DNA of 64,000 bases from an uncultured Bacteroidota bacterium (GCA_903897855.1 CAIUDH010000026.1:62001-126000); one strand, 5' to 3'; positions 34,435-43,129 are shown, counted from the first letter of the stretch. Translations and numbers: made by a program. The notes: a model not told the origin generated them from the sequence alone.

Positions 34435-35883
34435 TTATTCCTTTCCAGCAATACGTTTCAGCATGTTTCTAAAAATAAAAAAATGGAAAGGAAGCATCGA
34501 GTACCAATAATTTCGGCCTAATATTCCACGGGGTCGAAACGTAGCCGTTTGTTTTAAAAGGCATCGATTCTCGTTTTTTACTATTTGGAACTCTAGCCAC
34601 GCTTCTCCGGGTAATTTCATTTCGGCAAATAAAAGTAAGCGATGATTTTTATGATCAACCAAAAGCACTCTCCAAAAATCAAGTGTATCACCAGGTTGGA
34701 TATCTTCTTCATTTCTGCGCCCTCTTCTCATTCCAACACCTCCAATTAATTTATCCATTAATCCACGAATGCGCCATAAGTTGTCGGCATAATACCATCC
34801 ATGTTTGCCTCCGATACCAAAGAATCGGCTGGCCACTTCCTCTACCTTGTCTTTATCGATTTCGATCCAACGACGGTCATGAAAACAGCCATTCACAGGT
34901 ACTTCTACATATTGCTTCACATCCAATCGGGTGAGACTGCTTGAGGCTGCATCGGTCCAACTTGATACTACCATATTTTGGGCAATTTTTTGAAAGGCCA
35001 TTTCGATGGCTTCATGATAGGTAAAGAGTTGTTGAGGGATAATTTCCTGTATGGCATGCTCCTTGCAAACCACATCATTTTTCATGCTATGTACCAGTTG
35101 CCGCGCAATGGTAAAATTAGCAGAGGTGGTGAGGTAGAGCCAGTAGGCCGAAAGACCGGGAAAAATTACGGGCATCGTTATGATATAACGTTTATAGCCC
35201 CGCACCGCCGCAAACTCCAAAATCATTTGTTTGTAGGTAAGAATATCGGGCCCTCCAATTTCGAAGGTTTTCGATAATGTTTTCTCGTTCAGGAGGCAGA
35301 GATGCAAATAGTTTATTACGTTTCTTATAGCAATGGGTTGACATTTGGAATTGAGCCAACGGGGCACAATCATCAGCGGTATTTTCTCTGTCAGATCACG
35401 AATAATTTCGAAGGATACACTACCGGAGCCTACAATAATGCCTGCTTCGAAAATGGTGTATGGGATGCCCGAGCGGATGAACACATCTTTCACTACTTTT
35501 CGAGCCAAGAGATGTTTTGAAAGGTGCTCTTCGTTACTAATGCCACCCAAATATACAATTTGTTTGACTTGGGTAAGGGAAGCAACCAGCACGAAACAAC
35601 CTGCCGAGCGTAACTCATGTTCTTTTAAGGTAGTGGAAGTATCGCCTAAGGAGTGGATGAGATAATAAGCCACATCAAAATTTTTTTTATTGAAATTCTG
35701 CACGGCATTTTCAGGCTGCAAAAAATCGTATTCAATAATATCAATTTTGTCGAGCAGGTCGGCTGCTGGCTGAAAACGATTGCGATCCCTCACCACACAA
35801 GTAACTTCATGGCCTGCTTCTACGAGCACAGGCAATAGCCTCATCCCGATATAGCCATTTGCCCCAGTTAATAAAATACGCAT
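34435..35883 (-). CDS. NAD(P)-binding SDR with DUF2867 domain
   Basis: Extended SDR of 482 aa. The N-terminal Rossmann domain starts MRILLTGANGYIGMRLLP and continues YLIHSLGD and YLGGISNEEHLSKHL. The C-terminal part from about 330 (WYYADNLWRIRGLMDKLIGG, DTLDFWRVLLVD, GEAWLEFQI, RPRGILGRNYWYSMLPFH) matches DUF2867. Substrate unknown. It is convergent with the Moco operon. A -7-like box TATATTTG (35911-35904 area, minus strand) lies upstream. Confidence 0.82.
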   Translation of the reverse strand: MRILLTGANGYIGMRLLPVLVEAGHEVTCVVRDRNRFQPAADLLDKIDIIEYDFLQPENAVQNFNKKNFDVAYYLIHSLGDTSTTLKEHELRSAGCFVLVASLTQVKQIVYLGGISNEEHLSKHLLARKVVKDVFIRSGIPYTIFEAGIIVGSGSVSFEIIRDLTEKIPLMIVPRWLNSKCQPIAIRNVINYLHLCLLNEKTLSKTFEIGGPDILTYKQMILEFAAVRGYKRYIITMPVIFPGLSAYWLYLTTSANFTIARQLVHSMKNDVVCKEHAIQEIIPQQLFTYHEAIEMAFQKIAQNMVVSSWTDAASSSLTRLDVKQYVEVPVNGCFHDRRWIEIDKDKVEEVASRFFGIGGKHGWYYADNLWRIRGLMDKLIGGVGMRRGRRNEEDIQPGDTLDFWRVLLVDHKNHRLLLFAEMKLPGEAWLEFQIVKNENRCLLKQTATFRPRGILGRNYWYSMLPFHFFIFRNMLKRIAGKE

Positions 35884-36007
35884 GATAGAGTTGTTTTATG
35901 GATGGCCAAATATACTTAAAATAGAATGGTTTGAGAAACAATGCTATTCTTCTTTAAGGTATATCGAATCTTCCCTCTTTTGTGGTGGACTACTAATTAA
36001 AAAAAAC

Positions 36008-36032
36008 CGACTGAAGCTTTTGGCTCCAGTCG
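36008..36032 (-). terminator. terminator of the Fe-S/NrfD operon
   Basis: Hairpin CGACTG-a-AGC / GCT-c-CAGTCG with a TTTTG loop, followed on the minus strand by a run of T (A-run 35998-36006 on the plus strand). It lies 120 nt beyond the stop of the last operon gene. Confidence 0.75.
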
Positions 36033-36154
36033 ATTCAAATTAATATCAAAAATCACATAAAAATAAATCTGTTAAACTAAATCAATTGTTTTAGACAAAT
36101 CTCGATGTGTATCTTTATGGAAAAATCAGTTTTGGTTTTAACCACCGTCCACTC

Positions 36155-37051
36155 TTATTTTCCTACGGCATCACCCAACTTTTTTATTTTCCACATTTGA
36201 CGAATCAAGTAAATCATAGTTCCCCATACTCCCAAAACGATAGAATAAGCCATGAATAGCAACCAATAAGGAGCTCTGAACTGTGTAGTCCATAAGGTTC
36301 TTAAACTAAAGAAAGTGGTATCTGGCTCATAGGCTACTCCCCAAGGCACTGTTTTCTCTACCAATAGGTTTCCATAGCTGTCATTGTCTTCTACTTTTGC
36401 TGCCAGTATGTAGTTTCCTTGAAGGTCACCTGCCAAACTATCTCTTTTAAATTCTACACTCACCGAACCAGTTGAATCGGTAGTATAAGTTTCTGCATCG
36501 CCCGCAGATAAAATTCCACCCAAACGGCTTACCCCCACTCTCATTTCCACATCGGGTGCAGGCACCCAGGTATTGTTTTCGTAAAACATCACTTTCACCG
36601 TTATCGTACGCACACCATCCTCGCTGCTCGAAGTATCAATCTCGATTTTCGATTTGGTAATTTCCAACTCAGCGGTAACTTCTTCCTCTGGTGTAGCACC
36701 TTCCATCACGGCAATAAAATTGTGTTTGGCATTGCTTTTCCATTTCTCTTGAAAAGCCACAGGGATAAATACAATCGCTTTTCCAATTTTATCGGTGGTA
36801 GTTTTTATAATTAAATTATCTGCACCGGCACTATCCAAATATACATTCACTACTTTCATGGGCAACGGCAAAAGCTTTTTACCGATTACCGACTTCACCA
36901 TTAAATATTGAATGTTATTATTATTAACAAAATAGCGCAGTTTCACTGACGGCTCTGCTTTCACCGTGTCTTGTGCTGAAATGCTTAGTACGCTTACCAT
37001 CAGGCAAAGTACAAGCAGAAAACTAATCCTGGTTTTGAGTATGTTTTTCAT
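36155..37051 (-). CDS. exported protein with Ig-like region and C-terminal membrane anchor
   Basis: I do not recognise the family. The 298-residue protein has a signal peptide (about 1-27, ending ISAQ), a beta-rich periplasmic body containing an invasin/Ig-like segment (VEMRVGVSRLGGILSAGDAETYTTDSTGSVSVEF) and one transmembrane helix near residues 262-283 (PYWLLFMAYSIVLGVWGTMI) before a basic cytoplasmic tail. Its start overlaps the 3' end of the nrfD-like gene by 29 nt, so it is probably an accessory subunit of that membrane complex, facing the periplasm. Confidence 0.75.
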   Translation of the reverse strand: MKNILKTRISFLLVLCLMVSVLSISAQDTVKAEPSVKLRYFVNNNNIQYLMVKSVIGKKLLPLPMKVVNVYLDSAGADNLIIKTTTDKIGKAIVFIPVAFQEKWKSNAKHNFIAVMEGATPEEEVTAELEITKSKIEIDTSSSEDGVRTITVKVMFYENNTWVPAPDVEMRVGVSRLGGILSAGDAETYTTDSTGSVSVEFKRDSLAGDLQGNYILAAKVEDNDSYGNLLVEKTVPWGVAYEPDTTFFSLRTLWTTQFRAPYWLLFMAYSIVLGVWGTMIYLIRQMWKIKKLGDAVGK

Positions 37052-38345
37052 TTTCTTCGATCGTTTCGTGAATTGGAATAATTGGATAAATTCTTACAAA
37101 AAAAGTAATGACAAGTAAGACGCCTGCCATAGAACCACCAGCAATGGCCCACTCTTCCCAACTTGGGAAATAATGATGGTAGCTTGCAGGAACGTCTTGC
37201 ATTGGCAAAAATGGATGGAGTAACGTTGGCGTTACAATTAAGTAACGTTTAAACCAAGCACCTAATACTACCATACATCCTACGATAAACATAGGCAAGG
37301 GTTTTCTTCCGCTTTTGAAGATGAGTACAAAAATCGGAATGATCATGCCAATCATAATTGCGGTCCAAAAAAGTGGCGCAAACTCACCGGAAAACAATCC
37401 CATTAAATGCACTTCCTCTGCTTTCTTCATCTTAAATGCAGGCACTAAATACTCGTTGATATTAAAGTACAAATAAAGTAATGCAAGTAAAACTACCACT
37501 CTTCCCATTTTCTCGAAATGTTTTTCAGTGATATAGTTTTCTAATTGATAAGCCTTACGAAACACGTACATGGCCACTACTACAGCTCCCGATCCTACCA
37601 AAAAAGCGCCAGATATAAAGTAGGCACCAAAGTTGGTACTATCCCACCCTGGCCTATACGTGGTGGCAAACAGCCACGAAGTAACGGTGTGAATACTAAA
37701 GGCAACAGGAACGATTAAGATACAAAGTATATTAATGGCTCGGTCGCTAATTTTGAATTGTTCTGGTGTGCCTTTCCAAAAAGAACCTTGAAAACGGTAT
37801 AATTTATTCAAGGCGTTACTCGACTTCTCTTTATACTTAAGCATAATTTGAAGATCGGGTAACAAGGGGAAGTAAAGTAATAGTATACTGATAAAGAAGT
37901 AAGTACAAATTACAATAACGTCCCACATAATAGGCGATTGAATACGACCGTGAAGGGCCAAATTCATAAATCGTTCGGGACGACCCATATCTATTACGAT
38001 GATTAGTGAAGCAAATACGATAGCTGAAACGGCAATGATCTCTGCAATACGCGTCAGTGGCGTGCTCCATTCTACTTTTGTAAGCCTAAAAACGGCCGTG
38101 ATTAGGGAGCCTACCAAACTGATAGCCACGAAAAAAACAAAATTAGAAATGTAAATACCCCAGGATACATAATCCCTCATATTCGTTACAATCAATCCAT
38201 ATCTAAGCTGTCTGTAATAGGCATAAAGGCCCAGGGCTGCTACCAGAAGTAGAATGCCGGTCCATAACATTCCCAGTTTTCCAAATTTTCGTGGAAACAG
38301 ATCTTGGGTAATTTGTTCGCTTGTTAAATGTTTTATATTTTCCAC
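37023..38345 (-). CDS. NrfD/PsrC-like membrane quinone-interacting subunit
   Basis: Polytopic membrane protein of 440 aa with about ten hydrophobic helices, of the NrfD/PsrC family: NMRDYVSWGIYISNFVFFVAIS, SLIIVIDMGRPERFMNLALHGRIQSPIMWDV and FGAYFISGAFLVGSGAVVVAMYVFR. It would exchange electrons between menaquinone and the Fe-S partner encoded 6 nt upstream. menC near 57 kb fits a menaquinone-using cell. No catalytic molybdoenzyme subunit is found next to it. Confidence 0.88.
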   Translation of the reverse strand: MENIKHLTSEQITQDLFPRKFGKLGMLWTGILLLVAALGLYAYYRQLRYGLIVTNMRDYVSWGIYISNFVFFVAISLVGSLITAVFRLTKVEWSTPLTRIAEIIAVSAIVFASLIIVIDMGRPERFMNLALHGRIQSPIMWDVIVICTYFFISILLLYFPLLPDLQIMLKYKEKSSNALNKLYRFQGSFWKGTPEQFKISDRAINILCILIVPVAFSIHTVTSWLFATTYRPGWDSTNFGAYFISGAFLVGSGAVVVAMYVFRKAYQLENYITEKHFEKMGRVVVLLALLYLYFNINEYLVPAFKMKKAEEVHLMGLFSGEFAPLFWTAIMIGMIIPIFVLIFKSGRKPLPMFIVGCMVVLGAWFKRYLIVTPTLLHPFLPMQDVPASYHHYFPSWEEWAIAGGSMAGVLLVITFFVRIYPIIPIHETIEENEKHTQNQD

Positions 38346-38351
38346 GGTGAG

Positions 38352-39293
38352 TTATTTTGAGTGTTTAATTTTATCATCAGCAATTTGATTTTCTAGTCCC
38401 GATTCAAAAGGGAAATTCCGGTTTACCGGTGGCAGATAATATACACTTGGTTTGGTTCCCAAATCTTCCATCAATCGATATCCCGATTTCTCTTTAATGA
38501 GTTCAGAAAAGCGGAAAGTTTCAGCACCATTGGTTACAGTGTCTTGGTTCATATCGCCAAACATAAATACCCCATTCGGACAAGCTGATACGCAGTGTGG
38601 CAATTCGCCTGTACGTGTCATATCCGGACAGAAATCGCATTTCCCCACGGTGCCTTTTTTCTGTGGCATACTGCTTTCGCAAGAATAGTCTTGATCTGCA
38701 ACTTCTGTTGGAAGTCCGGGATCTTCCCAGTTGAAAACTCTTGCTGAGTATGGGCAGGCCGCCATACAAAAACGACAGCCGATACAGCGGTCACTATCAA
38801 TTAATACAATCCCATCTTGTCGTTTAAAGGTAGCATCTACAGGACAAACTTTTACGCAAGGAGGCTCGTCGCAATGCATACATGTAGTAGGCTCCCAATA
38901 GGGTGCTGTTTGTTCTGCATCTTGCATCTCTAAAACTTTGATCCAGTTTTGTCCTGGGTGTACCTGATGCATATGATTACAGGCCTTTTGACAAGCCTTC
39001 ACATTTTTGCATCGGGAAAGATCGATGACCATTACAAATTTTTTGCCGGCAATTCCTCTTCTCGCCTCATCATTTGATACAGGAGGTAAATCGGGAACTG
39101 GTTTTAAAAACGCCTTATCAATTTCTATGATATCACCATTTACCGATAGGAGCTTCACCATTTCACCAGAAGCTTTTACATCATTGCCTGCATAGTCATC
39201 AAAAGGATTTTTTTTAGGGCCACAACCAGCAGCTACGCCAGCGAGGAGGGCGGTTGCAAGAAAGTCTCTTCTTGAGGTATCTTTATTTTCCAT
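38352..39293 (-). CDS. PsrB/NrfC-like 4Fe-4S protein with twin-arginine signal
   Basis: Electron-transfer subunit (313 aa) with four clusters' worth of Cys, e.g. CKNVKACQKAC, CMHCDEPPCVKVCP, CIGCRFCMAACPYSARVF and CDFCPDMTRTGELPHCVSACP. The N-terminus is a Tat signal with a lipobox-like end, SRRDFLATALLAGVAAGCG, so it is exported folded. Residues about 45-58 (MVKLLSVNGDIIEID) resemble a segment of the small 84-aa protein upstream. It would link the NrfD-like subunit with a periplasmic redox partner; the monoheme cytochromes nearby are candidates. Confidence 0.88.
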   Translation of the reverse strand: MENKDTSRRDFLATALLAGVAAGCGPKKNPFDDYAGNDVKASGEMVKLLSVNGDIIEIDKAFLKPVPDLPPVSNDEARRGIAGKKFVMVIDLSRCKNVKACQKACNHMHQVHPGQNWIKVLEMQDAEQTAPYWEPTTCMHCDEPPCVKVCPVDATFKRQDGIVLIDSDRCIGCRFCMAACPYSARVFNWEDPGLPTEVADQDYSCESSMPQKKGTVGKCDFCPDMTRTGELPHCVSACPNGVFMFGDMNQDTVTNGAETFRFSELIKEKSGYRLMEDLGTKPSVYYLPPVNRNFPFESGLENQIADDKIKHSK

Positions 39294-39324
39294 TATACTT
39301 TTTTAGATTATCTGATGAGTTGTA

Positions 39325-39579
39325 TTATTTTTTATAAACCCAGTTTTGCAACTGATCGTTACTAACTTTTTTACTTTTAACACAAAGCAGCTTTTCAATT
39401 TCCTGAAGCTTTTTTGTATCCACCTCTACCAGTTTTCCATCCTGGGTAAGCATTTTTACCGTACCTGTTTCTTGCTTCTTTTCGGGAAGAAAAAATCGGA
39501 ATGCCGTAAGCATAGCTGCGGCGGTGATACCGACGCCAATAAACTTTTTACGTGTCTGTATTTTTTTTATGTTATCCAT
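39325..39579 (-). CDS. small exported protein with Tat-like N-terminus
   Basis: 84 aa; family not recognised. The N-terminus QTRKKFIGVGITAAAMLTAF looks like a Tat-type or uncleaved anchor with Arg-Lys rather than Arg-Arg. It is followed by TVKMLTQDGKLVEVDTKKL, which resembles a stretch of the Fe-S protein encoded 31 nt downstream. It has one Cys (LLCVKSKK). It is probably a maturation or small structural subunit of the same complex. Confidence 0.65.
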   Translation of the reverse strand: MDNIKKIQTRKKFIGVGITAAAMLTAFRFFLPEKKQETGTVKMLTQDGKLVEVDTKKLQEIEKLLCVKSKKVSNDQLQNWVYKK

Positions 39580-39614
39580 TTTTCTTTTGTTACTTGGTAA
39601 AATGATTTTTAAAA

Positions 39615-39646
39615 ATAAACCCGGCCGTACCTATGGCCGGGTTTAT
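39615..39646 (-). terminator. terminator after the first monoheme cytochrome
   Basis: Perfect 12-bp stem ATAAACCCGGCC / GGCCGGGTTTAT with an 8-nt loop, followed by T-rich sequence on the minus strand. It lies between the cytochrome gene and the 84-aa gene, so it would end the FNR-boxed cytochrome transcript or attenuate readthrough into the Fe-S/NrfD operon. Confidence 0.8.
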
Positions 39647-39677
39647 GAAATGTATATTTTGAGTAAAATGAGCATGC

Positions 39678-40097
39678 TTATTTGGTAAGCGTTCTCATGT
39701 AGTTTACAAGGTTCCAAATTTCATCTGCATCAGGAATTTTTTTCTTAAAGCTAGGCATATCCTCTCTTCCTTCTGATATTTTAAAGAATAAAGTGCCATC
39801 CGATTGTTTTTGAACCGCCGGCGAGGAAAAGTTTCCCGGCTCTGTTTTTAGCTGTGCAGCTTTCGTTCCGTCGCCATGACCAATTTTGCCATGACATGAT
39901 GAACAATGCTTGGTCCACAAGGCTTTCCCTTCTGTAATGGCGGCGGCATCTGATTTTACAGGATTAGCCATTTTTGCGTTTTTGTCGGGTACAGGCCAAG
40001 GTTTTTTAGCTTGTGATGGCTTAAAGCCGGTAATCATACCAAAGATAAGGGTGCCCGTAAAAATTACGGTAAGTGATAATAATGAGATTGATTTCAT
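39678..40097 (-). CDS. monoheme cytochrome c, copy 1
   Basis: Exported class I c-type cytochrome of 139 aa: signal peptide (about 1-30), heme motif CSSCHG, and distal Met in EDMPSFKKKIPDADEIW. From FKPSQAKKPW onward it is almost identical to the second copy at 47220, while the signal peptides differ. It has tandem FNR-like boxes in a 36-bp palindrome upstream, so it is probably the anaerobically induced copy. It would carry electrons in the periplasm. Confidence 0.92.
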   Translation of the reverse strand: MKSISLLSLTVIFTGTLIFGMITGFKPSQAKKPWPVPDKNAKMANPVKSDAAAITEGKALWTKHCSSCHGKIGHGDGTKAAQLKTEPGNFSSPAVQKQSDGTLFFKISEGREDMPSFKKKIPDADEIWNLVNYMRTLTK

Positions 40098-40122
40098 TGT
40101 ATATTAAATTTATTTTATGGGT

Positions 40123-40189
40123 CAAAGATAAGTTTATTGAGCCTCTTAAAAATATGACTAATATCATTTAATTAAATGATATTAGTCAT
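40123..40189 (-). promoter_or_regulatory. tandem FNR-like boxes in a perfect 36-bp palindrome, with -7 box
   Basis: Bases 40154-40189 form a perfect palindrome with no spacer. It contains TGACTAATATCA (40155-40166) and TGATATTAGTCA (40177-40188), centres 22 bp apart. A -7 box TATCTTTG lies at 40130-40123 on the minus strand, 30.5 bp from the proximal centre. It serves the cytochrome gene starting at 40097. Confidence 0.7.
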
Positions 40190-40232
40190 TTTAAAAGGAG
40201 AAATTGAAGATCGGTAACGAAGGTTCTGGGAA

Positions 40233-41210
40233 TTAAAAATTGGCCAATCTGGTAATATTGAATCCAATTAAAAACTGGCCTAAATCCTTAAAATCATTCT
40301 TGTTAAATAAATTATTGCGCTGAGGAGATAGAGCACTATAGTTACCCATAAAGATCTGAAAGGAGTGATTGCTGGTTGTCAAATCTATGCCAAATGATAG
40401 ATTGGGTTTGGGATTCGAGTCTTCCACTTTTTTCGTGGTTGGATCGGTATAATAATAAGGGTGCTTGGTAAGTGGCTGGTCGTAATTAACGATGATAGCC
40501 ATTGACTCTTTCAACTTATACCTGGCCGATACTCCCAATGCAAAATGATTATGATTGAGTTTGCTTTTTAAGATATGATCATTGATGGGTTCGCTATCAT
40601 CGGTATAGTAACCATTCGCGACATTTATATGCGTTTGGCTAGGGGCTATTTGTACGGAAAGTTTTTCGGTGATTTTACGTGCAATGATGAGCTGGTTGAA
40701 GTACATCACGCGATCAGCAAAATGTTCAAAATTATCTTTTTTCCTGGAGTCGATGGCAATATCACCAAAATAAGTAGCACTTACCGGGTATTTTCCCTTG
40801 GTTTGTTTTATAATGGCGTATTTTCCATATACATCCCAAGTCGAAAATGCTTTTGTCAGAGAAAATCCAACGAGTAGATTATTGATAGGCACATAAGAAA
40901 AACCTAATCGAATGTTAGATGGAGCCCAAAAGCCCCAAAGGTCTTCATATTTATTCTTGATTGTCCCAAACCGGTGTAGGATATCCATTTCAAAGGTTCC
41001 TTTATTCGACACCATAACGGTTTGATTGTCGATGATCCAGATGCCTTCAAAAGTGTTTTTCACTGGTTTTGCTTTTGCAACAGGGGTTATCGCTTCTTGT
41101 GCTACCACCGTGCTGTCTTGCGCTAGTATTGCTCCGTTGAGTAGAAGGCAGAGTGTAAAATACACTGGCCGAATTAACCATTTTTTTACTTTGTATATTT
41201 TCAAGTTCAT
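40233..41210 (-). CDS. DUF5777-like outer-membrane barrel protein, copy 1
   Basis: 325 aa with a signal peptide and a beta-barrel-like body. Blocks shared with the copy at 43308 are KNTFEGIWIIDNQTVMV, DILHRFGTIKN, NIRLGFSYV, QTKGKYPVSATYF, INYDQPLT.HP and HSFQIFMGNYSALSPQ; it ends GFNITRLANF. Members accompany periplasmic cytochrome clusters in Bacteroidota; the function is not known to me. It is third in a lipoprotein-cytochrome-barrel triad, 12 nt after the cytochrome gene. Confidence 0.75.
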   Translation of the reverse strand: MNLKIYKVKKWLIRPVYFTLCLLLNGAILAQDSTVVAQEAITPVAKAKPVKNTFEGIWIIDNQTVMVSNKGTFEMDILHRFGTIKNKYEDLWGFWAPSNIRLGFSYVPINNLLVGFSLTKAFSTWDVYGKYAIIKQTKGKYPVSATYFGDIAIDSRKKDNFEHFADRVMYFNQLIIARKITEKLSVQIAPSQTHINVANGYYTDDSEPINDHILKSKLNHNHFALGVSARYKLKESMAIIVNYDQPLTKHPYYYTDPTTKKVEDSNPKPNLSFGIDLTTSNHSFQIFMGNYSALSPQRNNLFNKNDFKDLGQFLIGFNITRLANF

Positions 41211-41222
41211 GGGTATTTTTGA

Positions 41223-41606
41223 TTAATTGTTCGGAGCTCCATTACGAATCCAGTCGTATATTTTTTGAACATCTTTTACTTTTAATGGCCCAGTGGTAGG
41301 CATTTCTCCTGATTTTACTAAGCCATATAGTTTGCTACTCGCAGGAACATTGACATCGATTAAACCACCATTTTTAATTTCGTTAAAAGCATTGTCTGCA
41401 GTTAATGATGGTTTATGACTTGGTATTGCGTCATGGCAGCCACTGGTAGCGCATTTTGTTGTGAAGAGGGGTATCAGCTCAGCGCTGAAACTTACCGGCA
41501 AGGCCGGAGCGTCGGGGTCGCCTGGGTCAAGGATGTCTTTAAAGCAACCGGTTAAACCGGTTGCTAAAAGACAGCAAACCAAAACTATATATATTTTAAA
41601 TTTCAT
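41223..41606 (-). CDS. lipoprotein with atypical CX4CH heme motif, copy 1
   Basis: 127-aa lipoprotein (signal to LTGC) with the sequence KCATSGCHDA, a CX4CH heme-binding motif, and MPTTGPL as a possible Met ligand region, ending YDWIRNGAPNN. It has the same layout as the 132-aa protein at 44270. It is probably a membrane-anchored periplasmic monoheme cytochrome next to the DUF5777 barrel. Confidence 0.78.
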   Translation of the reverse strand: MKFKIYIVLVCCLLATGLTGCFKDILDPGDPDAPALPVSFSAELIPLFTTKCATSGCHDAIPSHKPSLTADNAFNEIKNGGLIDVNVPASSKLYGLVKSGEMPTTGPLKVKDVQKIYDWIRNGAPNN

Positions 41607-41639
41607 AATTAGGGTTTTAGAAAATTTCCTAAATTTATT

Positions 41640-42332
41640 TTATAAAACTTTTCTGAAAATAGCGTCACACTTAACATCTATTTGATCGCCAATGTTAGTC
41701 GAAACAATAAGAAAGTCGGTTTTGGCTAAGAATTGAAAGTCAAAAGCAAATCCATAGATATCTTTTAAGGTAGCGCCTGTGCCAGAGGTGGCGTGACCGT
41801 TATAGAACATTTTCCCTGTAAGCTCTTTGGTTACCCCGTGGAAGGTCATATCAAACTTTACAATGTATCCTTTATCTGTAGTGCTCAAGGTTACACTTTT
41901 TGTTTTGATTAGGATTTTATTGGCAGGTTGTTCTCTCATGGTAGTATCTACACCAAAGGTAGTTTGCAAGCAACCATAATCTCGTCCTGGCTCACTGGTG
42001 TTTGGTGTGTTTAAATAAACCCAACCCTCAAAATTGATCCCTGCGGCATTCGATTCGTCAAAATTAAAAGTAGTGATACCGAAACTGTTAAATCTTCCGG
42101 TAAGGGCAGAGAGGCTACCCATATAAGGTGTTGACCAATTTACGTTACTATGACTTTTATCATGAGTTGTTTTTGGATCAACAAGAGTTACTTTCTCTGT
42201 ACCACGTACAATAGCAGGAGGTACAATGACAACAGGAGGGTCTTCTGTTTTACGACAGCTGGCCATATAGACCAAAGCGCCCAGCATTAAAATAGCTGCA
42301 GGCAAAATGCGGAATTTACTAAATAGGTTCAT
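41640..42332 (-). CDS. YceI-family lipoprotein
   Basis: 230 aa; lipoprotein signal ending MASC. The body follows the YceI lipocalin-like pattern: DKSHSNVNWSTPYMGSLSAL, RFNSFGITTFNFDE, TKSVTLSTTDKGYIVKFDMTFHGVTKEL. YceI proteins bind isoprenoid lipids such as quinones. It is first of a triad with a CX4CH cytochrome and a DUF5777 barrel, downstream of two FNR-like boxes. Confidence 0.78.
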   Translation of the reverse strand: MNLFSKFRILPAAILMLGALVYMASCRKTEDPPVVIVPPAIVRGTEKVTLVDPKTTHDKSHSNVNWSTPYMGSLSALTGRFNSFGITTFNFDESNAAGINFEGWVYLNTPNTSEPGRDYGCLQTTFGVDTTMREQPANKILIKTKSVTLSTTDKGYIVKFDMTFHGVTKELTGKMFYNGHATSGTGATLKDIYGFAFDFQFLAKTDFLIVSTNIGDQIDVKCDAIFRKVL

Positions 42333-42370
42333 AATATAAAGAGATTAAATTGATTAATAGTTTAACGATT

Positions 42371-42435
42371 CAAAATTAATTTCCTTCGAAGCCCTCCGAA
42401 CTGATGTAAATCAGAATAGAACATGATTAATCTCA
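42371..42435 (-). promoter_or_regulatory. tandem FNR-like boxes and -7 box upstream of the YceI triad
   Basis: TGATGTAAATCA (42402-42413) and TGATTAATCTCA (42424-42435) have centres 22 bp apart. The minus-strand -7 box TAATTTTG is at 42378-42371, 29.5 bp from the proximal centre. The layout matches those at 40.1, 46.1 and 53.9 kb. Confidence 0.7.
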
Positions 42436-42449
42436 GTTTTGTGCGAAAT

Positions 42450-42485
42450 ATCGACAATACTGCGAAATTTCGCAGTATTGTCGAT
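42450..42485. repeat. perfect 36-bp palindrome
   Basis: All 18 base pairs from 42450/42485 inward match with no spacer; the core is ACTGCGAAATTTCGCAGT. It is unrelated in sequence to the palindrome at 40154. It lies between the 175-aa membrane protein gene and the YceI operon, just beyond the FNR-like boxes. It lacks the T-run of a standard terminator, so it may be an operator, a weak terminator or a cruciform element. Confidence 0.75.
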
Positions 42486-42601
42486 TAGGTTTTGTAAAAT
42501 TGACCGAAACAAAGGGGTTACACTAATGCGTGAGCCACAGAGGGTATTAAAAAAGACCCTTGGAAGCTAGATTTACTAAGTTAATGTAGAGAGCTAAAAT
42601 T

Positions 42602-43129
42602 TTATTGGACTTGTTGGTTGGAGGAAATTTGTTGGCTAAGCCATCGACTCTTAATCATTAGAAAAATGCCAAGCAAAACCTTACAAAATAACACGATTAC
42701 GTTGGTGAAGACCGGATTTGAAAAAACACTTTCTTCGTATCTTTTTTGTTGTAGATATGAAATGAGTTGGACAAAAAGATTAGGAAGTACAGTGGTTATT
42801 AGTAGAGCCCCAAATACAATCAAGGCAATTTGAATGATGACCGCCTGGGGTAAGTTCATATCGAGCGTTTGCTCATCAAAGTTTTTGTCTAATGAAAGTT
42901 TTCGAATAATAAGCTCTGGCTTAAGAAGCAGAAGCCAAACAGTGGCAATGTAAATTAGCGTAATTACAAGCATAATAATTAATGCAGGACTTGGCTTTAA
43001 GGATTGTATATCGGTTGAAAGCATCATAGGAATAATGTAAACTACCTCTAGCAAGGTTTCTATTTTGCCTATTATGAGCCAGAGTCCGAAAATTTTTAGG
43101 ATAAGGGTGAAGAATGTCTTTGGTGTCAT
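42602..43129 (-). CDS. hypothetical four-helix membrane protein
   Basis: 175 aa, family not recognised. Hydrophobic segments lie near residues 8-35, 48-68, 94-115 and 141-162, with a short basic C-terminal tail. A -7-like box TACTTTTG at 43184-43177 (minus strand) precedes it. It stands alone between two respiratory triads, so a membrane role linked to them is possible but not shown. Confidence 0.6.
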   Translation of the reverse strand: MTPKTFFTLILKIFGLWLIIGKIETLLEVVYIIPMMLSTDIQSLKPSPALIIMLVITLIYIATVWLLLLKPELIIRKLSLDKNFDEQTLDMNLPQAVIIQIALIVFGALLITTVLPNLFVQLISYLQQKRYEESVFSNPVFTNVIVLFCKVLLGIFLMIKSRWLSQQISSNQQVQ

